DNA of 5,364 nt from Erysipelotrichaceae bacterium (GTDB lineage: Bacteria; Bacillota_I; Bacilli_A; Erysipelotrichales; Erysipelotrichaceae), in the NCBI GenBank assembly GCA_027449005.1, contig DAIDML010000278.1:1-5364 (forward strand). The letters run 5' to 3'. The stretch's first letter is position 1; every line of letters starts with the position of its first letter. Both the position numbers and the translations under genes were made by a program. Under the pieces are notes generated by a model, which was given only the letters and a program-made list of their open reading frames with translations, was not told where the DNA came from and did no database searches. This document shows, piece by piece, positions 1 through 5,240 of this stretch.

Positions 1-15
1 GAGCTTTTTGACTAG

Positions 16-55
16 GAGTATAGTTTTTGTGGTAGATTCCACTGCTTACTATCTC
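16..55 (-). repeat. Interrupted inverted repeat / possible structured RNA beyond comEC
   Basis: Read on the minus strand, GAG-ATAGT (55-48) can pair with ACTAT-A-CTC (24-16) with one bulged A. Inside it, GTGG (42-39) pairs with CCAC (32-29) around a six-base loop. The two stems are separated by an internal loop of AAGCA opposite AAAA. There is no U-run after it, so it is not an ordinary intrinsic terminator. The predicted promoter start falls within the 5' arm, so only readthrough RNA from comEC would carry the whole outer stem. Its role is unknown. Confidence 0.35.
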
Positions 56-1872
56 ATTATAGCAAATCCCCCTTCACTTGATAATAGAAGATTGAACCAA
101 GGAAGCAGAATGAGTTTAAGATCCCCTACTTTTTCTAATTCTAGCCGATTTAATTGAAATTTAAACAATGTTTGAAGCGTTTCATTGTGAGGATGTCCAT
201 ACATGGATTGTTGTGCTGATATGATGACTAGTTTTGGTTGGATATGGGCAAGAAAGTCAGGATGAGAACTGGTTCTTGATCCATGATGCCCTACTAGTAA
301 TACATCAGTAGTTAAGTCATGATACATGTTAATCAAACTCTTTTCTTGTTCATGGTAGGCATCACCTGTAATGAGTACTTTGAGTTTACCTATTTGTATG
401 AGATAAATTGCACTGTCTTCATTGGCAGTATCGTAGGTTTTTTCTAGTAGTGATTGAATGCAAATGTGAGATTGACAATACGATGTTTTATGTGGATATA
501 CATCTTTGATGAAATGTGCCTTTTGCAAGGATTCTACCCCTCCAGAATGATCTTGATCATCATGGGTTATGAAGAGTTGCGACAGTGTATGAACACCATG
601 ATGATTGAAATAGTGCTTAAGATAATTGGAATGGGATGAAGTTCCTGTATCAATAAGATATGCACCTTTATTTTGAAACAGCGTCGCATGGCCTTGGCCT
701 ACATTGATAAAGTGAACTTGAGGAAGAAATGAGAGAGGTCGTAACAAGAGGATGAGTGCTAACATAGAAGTCATTAGACGAGTCATTCTAGTTTGGTTGA
801 AGATTCCAATGATAAAGAGAATAAGAAAAAAGGTTGAAGATTGGATTCCTCCATACACACGTGTGGATGCATTCAACATCTCTAGTCCTCTAGAAAATGG
901 ATGTTTCAATCCAGATAAAATTGGAATGTGTGTAACAAGGGAAATCCACCACATGATTTTCCCTAATAAGCCATAGATAAACAACATCAAAAGTGACCAT
1001 GATCCCAACACCCACATCTGAAGGGCAACCATGAGTATTCCTTGTCTCAAACGATTCAATCTCATGGTTTGAGCTAACATGATGATCAGTGGAAATAAAA
1101 ATGAAAGTGAAATGATGCTTGTGGGAAAGATAAGCAAGACGATGATTAAAGACCCATATCTTGAGTATGTGGTATCTAAATGAAGTAAGCGACCTGTGGA
1201 AATCATCAATAAACGAAGTGTTCTTGGATCAAAACTAAGGAAAGCAAATAACACAGTCACACCATGGATACAAAGATTTACTTGACTTCTTTTCATTTTA
1301 AGATTAAGAAAAGATGTGAGTATACTTAAGAAAGACATCATCCACAATCCACTATGATTCATCATCCAAAAGAGATCTGAGTCCTTCTCAAACAAGAATG
1401 CATTAAAAAAGGATTGAGTCTTTTCAAACAATGACGTTTGCTGATTTGAGCTGTTTTCAAAGGTCACAACACCTTTGATGTTGTTGGAAAGTTGATAACG
1501 TGTGAGCGGGTCAATCACCAAACGATTTAATTTTTTGGTTGGTTTAAAACTAAAATCAGCACAGAAAGAATGCTTTTCCTTATTCAAGGGTTGAAAGGTG
1601 GTGAAGTGTTGATTGGCATAGTGAAGTAAGCCACCTGTCTCATAATGTTGAACTATTTTAACACATGCATGATGATTTAAAGGATAATTGAAAGCATGAG
1701 CAAATTGAATATAAGCGAACAAACACACACTAAAAAATATTATTTTGAGATGTGAATGTTTTGTCTTCATAACCCAAAGCAAACACAACAAAACTAATCC
1801 TATGGTTTGAACACCATTGAATGCTGCAACAATGATGACTAAACCTAACAAATAACCATTCATCAAAGACAT
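49..1872 (-). CDS. comEC: ComEC/Rec2-type DNA uptake channel with metallo-beta-lactamase-like domain
   Basis: A 607-aa polytopic membrane protein, shorter than the well-known Bacillus ComEC (about 770 aa), that should carry single-stranded DNA across the membrane. Hydrophobic segments at about 5-35 and 43-60 precede an external OB-fold/DUF4131-like loop (about 62-160) holding only two cysteines, C70 and C104. The Competence domain with several helices follows (about 165-385), including a SGLW motif at 174-177 where SGLH is usual. The C-terminal metallo-beta-lactamase-like domain (about 386-590) has INVGQG (389-394), LIDTG (406-410), THDDQDHSGG (436-445; H437, D439, D441, H442 as likely metal ligands), GD (503-504), VGHHGSRTSS (527-536) and YGHPHN (558-563), so it appears intact. 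The first ATG overlaps comEA by 10 bases; an ATG three codons later overlaps the comEA stop as TGATG. Neither has a good ribosome binding site, so coupling to comEA is likely. Confidence 0.95.
   Translation of the reverse strand: MSLMNGYLLGLVIIVAAFNGVQTIGLVLLCLLWVMKTKHSHLKIIFFSVCLFAYIQFAHAFNYPLNHHACVKIVQHYETGGLLHYANQHFTTFQPLNKEKHSFCADFSFKPTKKLNRLVIDPLTRYQLSNNIKGVVTFENSSNQQTSLFEKTQSFFNAFLFEKDSDLFWMMNHSGLWMMSFLSILTSFLNLKMKRSQVNLCIHGVTVLFAFLSFDPRTLRLLMISTGRLLHLDTTYSRYGSLIIVLLIFPTSIISLSFLFPLIIMLAQTMRLNRLRQGILMVALQMWVLGSWSLLMLFIYGLLGKIMWWISLVTHIPILSGLKHPFSRGLEMLNASTRVYGGIQSSTFFLILFIIGIFNQTRMTRLMTSMLALILLLRPLSFLPQVHFINVGQGHATLFQNKGAYLIDTGTSSHSNYLKHYFNHHGVHTLSQLFITHDDQDHSGGVESLQKAHFIKDVYPHKTSYCQSHICIQSLLEKTYDTANEDSAIYLIQIGKLKVLITGDAYHEQEKSLINMYHDLTTDVLLVGHHGSRTSSHPDFLAHIQPKLVIISAQQSMYGHPHNETLQTLFKFQLNRLELEKVGDLKLILLPWFNLLLSSEGGFAIMR
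56..84 (-). promoter_or_regulatory. Sigma-A type promoter inside the 3' end of comEC
   Basis: The minus strand has a -35 TTATCA (79-84, 4 of 6 consensus bases), exactly 17 bases of spacer, and an extended -10 TGCTATAAT (56-64). The predicted start is near position 49, just at the comEC stop codon, and transcription would proceed out of the left edge. The gene served is not in the window. The element is unusually complete and stands exactly at the gene boundary, which argues against chance. Confidence 0.6.
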
Positions 1873-2321
1873 ATGTGATCTTTAATCTTTGAAAAAGTAG
1901 CTTCTTTAATCCCTTTAATATTCATGATGTCTTCAATTTTTCGAAATAAACCTACCTGCATGCGATAATCAAGTATGCGTTGAGCACTCACTTGACCAAT
2001 CCCTGTAAGTGTCATGAGTTCTTCATGAGTAGCATGATTAAGCGAAATACATGGTACTTCTTTAATGTGTGGAATAATAATTCGATCTAAGTGACTGAAA
2101 ATCTGAGTTGGATGTATTTTATCAACATCTGCATTATCATCAAGATGAATGAGGGGTAGGATATCTTCAAAAGTTGAAAAATTAGCTACCTCTAGCCATT
2201 CTTCTTTGAGTACAGCACCACTGACATGCACTCTCATGGTTTCAGACTGCTTCAATTCTAAGATGTGCAGTGGTTGACATCCAATCAAAAAAAGCATTAA
2301 AAAAACAGGATAGATTTTCAT
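1863..2321 (-). CDS. comEA: ComEA-type DNA receptor with predicted lipoprotein signal peptide
   Basis: A 152-aa exported DNA-binding protein of the transformation machinery. I choose the ATG preceded by AGGAGG at four bases (2326-2331); a TTG 12 codons upstream is in frame but weaker. The N-terminus MKIYPVFLMLFLIGC is a short lipoprotein signal with lipobox L12-I13-G14-C15, so the mature protein would be lipid-anchored at C15 instead of held by an uncleaved helix. Residues about 29-86 resemble the SLBB (beta-grasp) domain, with the VHVSGAV strand and RIIIPHI end. Residues about 93-152 form the helix-hairpin-helix DNA-binding domain: SLNHATHEELMTLTGIG, then a second hairpin IKGIKEATFSKIKDHI where the usual GIG is GIK. 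The domain order matches ComEA. comEC overlaps its end, and comEB is absent. Function as DNA receptor is inferred from family and from comEC. Confidence 0.92.
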   Translation of the reverse strand: MKIYPVFLMLFLIGCQPLHILELKQSETMRVHVSGAVLKEEWLEVANFSTFEDILPLIHLDDNADVDKIHPTQIFSHLDRIIIPHIKEVPCISLNHATHEELMTLTGIGQVSAQRILDYRMQVGLFRKIEDIMNIKGIKEATFSKIKDHICL

Positions 2322-2325
2322 AATT

Positions 2326-2331
2326 CCTCCT
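2326..2331 (-). promoter_or_regulatory. Ribosome binding site that sets the comEA start
   Basis: AGGAGG on the minus strand lies four bases before the ATG at 2321. The spacing is short but the match is full length, and this start places a lysine and a hydrophobic stretch directly before the lipobox. The upstream TTG would add 12 polar residues that spoil the signal peptide. Confidence 0.8.
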
Positions 2332-2362
2332 GTTTTATTATTTGTGTTAAATGACAACTATC

Positions 2363-2851
2363 CTATTCAATCGAAAGGACTTTCACTTCATAGGGATCAT
2401 CCACGTTGACACTGACAACATCCCCTTCCTTACGATCAAGTAAGGCTTGTGCTAAAGGACTCACATTGGATAGTTTTCCATTGATTGGATCGGCTTCTAC
2501 AGAACCTACAATGGTAAAACGTTCCACTTCACCATCCACAACTTTGTTTTTTGAGCGAGTGATTTCACACATGGTGAAGGTTGATCCAATACGAATCACT
2601 TTAGACGATTTCTTATCATCAATGATTTCAATGTTGTTAAGCATGGATTCAACTTCACGAATTCGTGCTTCAATACGAGCTTGACGATCACGTGCAGCAT
2701 CATAATCCGCATTCTCACTCAAGTCACCTTGAGCACGAGCGGCTTGAAGTTCTTCAATCACTTCTTTACGAGTGACATGGACGAGTGTTTCATATTCTTT
2801 AAGGAGGTCTTCATACCCTTGTTGGGTGACATACACTTTTTCTAGATTCAT
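2363..2851 (-). CDS. greA: Transcription elongation factor GreA
   Basis: A 162-aa protein, normal length for GreA, which enters the RNA polymerase secondary channel and stimulates cleavage of the backtracked transcript 3' end. The N-terminal antiparallel coiled coil (about residues 1-76) carries the diagnostic tip GDLSENADYDAARDRQ at 42-57, with the acidic pair D43 and E46 expected to position Mg2+. The C-terminal FKBP-like domain (about 82-160) contains the family signature LSNVSPLAQALLDRKEGD at 127-144. The ATG has a clear AGGAG site (2859-2863) seven bases upstream. The 24-base gap after udk carries what looks like this gene's own promoter, so greA may be expressed independently of the upstream genes. 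It is the last housekeeping gene before the competence pair. Confidence 0.97.
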   Translation of the reverse strand: MNLEKVYVTQQGYEDLLKEYETLVHVTRKEVIEELQAARAQGDLSENADYDAARDRQARIEARIREVESMLNNIEIIDDKKSSKVIRIGSTFTMCEITRSKNKVVDGEVERFTIVGSVEADPINGKLSNVSPLAQALLDRKEGDVVSVNVDDPYEVKVLSIE

Positions 2852-2874
2852 ACTTATTCTCCTAACGTTTTGAA

Positions 2875-2883
2875 ATTATAGCA
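2875..2883 (-). promoter_or_regulatory. Extended -10 promoter element upstream of greA
   Basis: The minus strand reads TGCTATAAT, a perfect extended -10 (TGn-TATAAT) that overlaps the udk stop codon. Transcription would start near 2868, giving a 5' leader of about 17 bases that contains the greA AGGAG site. The -35 region at 17-base spacing (TAGTAT) matches the consensus poorly, which is common for extended -10 promoters. It would let greA, comEA and comEC be expressed separately from the upstream genes. Confidence 0.6.
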
Positions 2884-3508
2884 TGTTTTGATTAATGATA
2901 CTACTGATCTTGGTTGTAAGCAAATCAATCGCCACATCATTTTTCCCACCTTCAGGAATAATCACATCAGCGAACTTCTTGGATGGTTGAATGAACTGCT
3001 CATGCATGACACGTACTGTTTTCATGTATTGTTCAATGACACTGTCAAGTGAGCGACCACGTTGGTGTACATCCCGAGATAAACGACGAATGAAGCGCAC
3101 ATCAGCCTCCGTTTCTACAAAGACTTTAATGTCGCACAACTCACGTAAAGGCTCGTGTTCAAGTACAAAAAGTCCTTCGATGACAATGACATCAGCACTT
3201 TCAACATGCTCAATCAATGAACTACGAGTATGGTTAACAAAATCATAGGTTGGTTTCTCAATGGACAATCGTTGCATCAATTGTTTTAAGTGATCCACCA
3301 ATAAATCATTGTCAAATGCAAAGGGATGATCGTAGTTGGTTTTGATTCGCTCTTGCATCTCCATGTGAGACTGATCAAGATAATAATCATCTTGTTTTAT
3401 AATGATGACCGAATTACTGGATTCAAAAGCCTTTTTAAGACGCTTTGAAATGAGTGTTTTTCCTGATGCACTGCCTCCGGCAATGCCTATAATAATGGGA
3501 TGCTTCAT
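2876..3508 (-). CDS. udk: Uridine kinase (uridine/cytidine monophosphokinase)
   Basis: A 210-aa cytosolic P-loop kinase that phosphorylates uridine and cytidine to UMP and CMP in pyrimidine salvage. Walker A is GGSASGKT at residues 11-18. Further family signatures are KQDDYYLDQS (38-47), NYDHPFAFDNDLL (58-70), PTYDF (86-90), the Walker B-like strand VIVIEGLFVLEH (107-118) and the lid motif RDVHQRGRS (145-153). Length and motif order match bacterial Udk rather than phosphoribulokinase or pantothenate kinase. The ribosome binding site AGGTGG (3512-3517) sits within the last bases of mltG, so the two genes are probably co-translated. In Bacillus, O-methyltransferase and U32 peptidase genes lie between mltG and udk; here they are absent. 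The TAA stop is embedded in a TATAAT hexamer that looks like the -10 box of a greA promoter. Confidence 0.96.
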   Translation of the reverse strand: MKHPIIIGIAGGSASGKTLISKRLKKAFESSNSVIIIKQDDYYLDQSHMEMQERIKTNYDHPFAFDNDLLVDHLKQLMQRLSIEKPTYDFVNHTRSSLIEHVESADVIVIEGLFVLEHEPLRELCDIKVFVETEADVRFIRRLSRDVHQRGRSLDSVIEQYMKTVRVMHEQFIQPSKKFADVIIPEGGKNDVAIDLLTTKISSIINQNML

Positions 3509-3515
3509 AGTCCAC

Positions 3516-4598
3516 CTATCTTTTTAAGTATTTATCAATGTTGGCTTGATGCTGCGCAAATGTTTCTGCATAATAAACTGTTCCATCTCCAAACACATCA
3601 GCTAAAAAATAGAAGTAACGTGAAGGAGTGTAATTAAGTGTTGCTAATAGTGCACTTTCACTTGGATTGAGGATAGGTCCTACTGGTAGTCCAGAAACAA
3701 CATAGGTGTTGTAAGGACTGTTGATTTGCTGATTGGTCAATCGTTCACAATCACGCCAATCTTCAAATTCATACAAGGTGTAACAGACAGTAACAGAAGA
3801 CTGTAAACGCATATTGATATTCAAACGATTGTAGAATACCCCAGCCACCATCTGCATGTCTTCAAACTTGGAAGCTTCATATTCTACGATTGAGGCCATG
3901 ATAAAGATATCATGCACACTTCTTCGACTTTTATCAAATAGATCTTTATGAGTTGTATAAACTCGTTGTGTCTCATTTAGAAGTGTTCTTGTGATGGCAT
4001 CAACATCAGTATCCACAAAGAATTCATAGGTGTTTGGTGATAAATATCCTTCCAATAACACACGCACATCATCTTTGCGATTTAAGATTTGATTGGTCAA
4101 GACAGAATAGTCCTTGATTAAACCTGTAACGTATTCTTCATCATTCCATGCATTTAACAACTCATCTTCACTTACGTTTGTAAATGTGGAGATGCGTTTT
4201 GCCATATCTTTAGCCCAAAAGCCAGGTGGTAAGGTGATGCTTACCGTGTTTTGAATGGCTGCACTTGGATTGGACACAATGCTCATCATGGTGTTTACAC
4301 TAGTGGATAGATCCAACATGTAACTTCCTGTAAAGACCATTACCGATTGATTCCTAAGCATGAAACGAGCAACATAGCGATTACGTATGACACCTTGTTT
4401 TTCCATTCGTGCCAAAACAGAGGTCATTGTATCCCCAGCGATGACATCGAATTTTACAAGTTCTGTTTCTTCACTGACAGGTTGACTGAGTGTTTGATAG
4501 GTGTTGTACCCTGCATAAGCTCCAAGCAACATCACCAATCCAACACCAATCAAAACCTGCTTAATTAACGACCGTTTCTTCTTCTTCACTAAAGGCAT
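3516..4598 (-). CDS. mltG: MltG/YceG-like endolytic murein transglycosylase
   Basis: A 360-aa single-pass membrane enzyme expected to cleave nascent glycan strands at the outer face of the membrane and so end or release peptidoglycan chains. I place the start at the ATG preceded by AGGAGG at six bases (4605-4610); a 14-codon upstream extension from a TTG lacks such a site. A basic stretch VKKKKR (residues 4-9) precedes the transmembrane helix (about 11-31), giving an N-in, C-out topology. A LysM-like region follows (about 50-95), then the YceG domain. Key motifs are LLEGYLSPNTYEF (about 181-193), MASIVEYEAS (about 234-243; the Glu of ASIVE, residue 239, is the predicted catalytic acid) and SPYNTYVVSGLPVGPILNPS (about 294-313). 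The segment that usually reads QTDPTV/QSDPTV is QSSVTV here. The stop lies 7 bases before udk and overlaps its ribosome binding site. Confidence 0.95.
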   Translation of the reverse strand: MPLVKKKKRSLIKQVLIGVGLVMLLGAYAGYNTYQTLSQPVSEETELVKFDVIAGDTMTSVLARMEKQGVIRNRYVARFMLRNQSVMVFTGSYMLDLSTSVNTMMSIVSNPSAAIQNTVSITLPPGFWAKDMAKRISTFTNVSEDELLNAWNDEEYVTGLIKDYSVLTNQILNRKDDVRVLLEGYLSPNTYEFFVDTDVDAITRTLLNETQRVYTTHKDLFDKSRRSVHDIFIMASIVEYEASKFEDMQMVAGVFYNRLNINMRLQSSVTVCYTLYEFEDWRDCERLTNQQINSPYNTYVVSGLPVGPILNPSESALLATLNYTPSRYFYFLADVFGDGTVYYAETFAQHQANIDKYLKR

Positions 4599-4827
4599 CG
4601 AAAACCTCCTGAATGAATTCCCATTCTGCTTCAAGCACAACAGGTTCTAATGCTCCTGTTTCTTCATCATAGTAAGAAGCAAAGGCTTGCCCCTCTTCAT
4701 CATTCTCATTGGTATAACACACAATATTTCTATTGGTGACAGTCGATTGAACAGTAAAGATAATCGTCATTTCAATTTCTTTATCTTGATCATCAATGAC
4801 AATGAATTTTCCTTCATCTAATGTCAT
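4561..4827 (-). CDS. DUF1292 domain protein (YrzB-like)
   Basis: A small, very acidic 88-aa protein of the DUF1292 family, recognised from the order of features and from position. The N-terminal part (residues 1-25) reads FIVIDDQDKEIEM followed by a hydrophobic strand, then comes the E/D-rich ASYYDEETGALEPV block (about 50-63). The protein ends in a WEFIQEVFDAF helix and an SEEEET tail. In Bacillus the homologue yrzB sits between yrrK (ruvX) and yrrL (mltG), exactly as here. No biochemical function is established for the family and none is proposed. The ATG is preceded by GGAGG seven bases upstream (4835-4839), inside the end of ruvX, and overlaps the ruvX stop as ATGA. The last 38 bases are shared with the start of mltG in another frame, so ribosomes finishing this gene run through the mltG initiation site. 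Confidence 0.9.
   Translation of the reverse strand: MTLDEGKFIVIDDQDKEIEMTIIFTVQSTVTNRNIVCYTNENDEEGQAFASYYDEETGALEPVVLEAEWEFIQEVFDAFSEEEETVVN
4605..4610 (-). promoter_or_regulatory. Ribosome binding site that sets the mltG start
   Basis: AGGAGG on the minus strand lies six bases before the ATG at 4598, inside the DUF1292 coding region. It decides in favour of this ATG over the in-frame TTG 14 codons upstream. Confidence 0.85.
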
Positions 4828-5240
4828 ACTTTTTCCTCCATATCAATATAGCGTTGCAGAATCATGACTGCTGCCATTTGATCTATTATTGTTCTTTGTT
4901 TCTTTTGATTAAAATGTAGATGCGTTAACACATCTGAAGCTTCCACGGTAGAGAATCGCTCATCCACGTAATGTACTGGAACATTTATCTGTTCCTTTAA
5001 ATGAGTAACAAACACATCAACTCGATGTGAACTCTCAGATTCATTTCCAGATAAATGCAAAGGATATCCAACAATGATTTTTTCACATTGTGAAAAATCA
5101 ACTTGTTTTAATAGTTTACTTAATCCTTGTGCTAGATTATTTGACTCAAAACGTATGGTCATTAAAGCAGAGGCCAGTTGACCTTGAGAAGAAGCAACCC
5201 CAATGGTTTTACTTCCAATGTCGAGAGCGATGTACCTCAT
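4824..5240 (-). CDS. ruvX: RuvX/YqgF family pre-16S rRNA nuclease / putative Holliday junction resolvase
   Basis: This 138-aa cytosolic protein has the RNase H-like fold signature of the YqgF family and the normal family length. Visible motifs are [12 protein letters not shown] at residues 5-16 with the first catalytic Asp (D7), [12 protein letters not shown] (about 55-66), [10 protein letters not shown] (92-101, D93/E94) and [15 protein letters not shown] (119-133, D120). The full acidic active site is therefore present. Family members process the 5' end of 16S rRNA (shown for E. coli YqgF) and have also been proposed as resolvases; the sequence does not discriminate between these roles. The start ATG overlaps the ireB stop and has no clear ribosome binding site upstream, so translation probably depends on coupling to ireB. 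Its own stop overlaps the next ATG in the same ATGA arrangement. Confidence 0.96.
   Translation of the reverse strand: MRYIALDIGSKTIGVASSQGQLASALMTIRFESNNLAQGLSKLLKQVDFSQCEKIIVGYPLHLSGNESESSHRVDVFVTHLKEQINVPVHYVDERFSTVEASDVLTHLHFNQKKQRTIIDQMAAVMILQRYIDMEEKV

Noticed and set aside
1..42. Possible minus-strand ORF from GTG at 42 running off the left edge (start of a gene such as holA).
   Set aside because: No ribosome binding site at a proper distance, and the 14 visible residues do not resemble the HolA N-terminus. Another frame is also open there, so openness alone is not evidence.
15..55. Plus-strand stretch reading like the D-arm of a tRNA (AGTATAGTTT...TGGTAGA).
   Set aside because: No anticodon arm, T-arm GGTTCRA motif or matching acceptor stem follows; the region runs into comEC coding sequence.
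67..75. GAAGGGGGA on the minus strand as a ribosome binding site for the ATG at 58.
   Set aside because: That ATG opens a two-codon frame (ATG AGA TAG) in the comEC reading frame itself, so no new gene could start there. The bases lie in the spacer of the predicted promoter.
454..976. Plus-strand open frames at 454-639 and 752-976 opposite comEC.
   Set aside because: They lie wholly opposite a well-supported gene, have no ribosome binding sites and show no recognisable protein features.
2322..2357. Longer ComEA from a TTG at 2357.
   Set aside because: It has a weak, close ribosome binding site, and the added 12 polar residues would precede and spoil a clear lipoprotein signal; the AGGAGG before the inner ATG is better.
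2332..2362. Separate promoter for comEA with TTGTCA and TAATAA between greA and comEA.
   Set aside because: The spacer would be only 11 bases, too short for a sigma-A promoter; no competence-type box such as TACGAATA was seen in the gap.
2406..3248. Plus-strand open frames at 2406-2684 and 2991-3248 opposite greA and udk, and at 4347-4568 opposite mltG.
   Set aside because: Serine/threonine- and methionine-rich mirror translations of conserved genes; antisense shadows.
4599..4640. Longer MltG from a TTG at 4640.
   Set aside because: No good ribosome binding site, deeper overlap with the DUF1292 gene, and the AGGAGG for the inner ATG would lie inside the extension.
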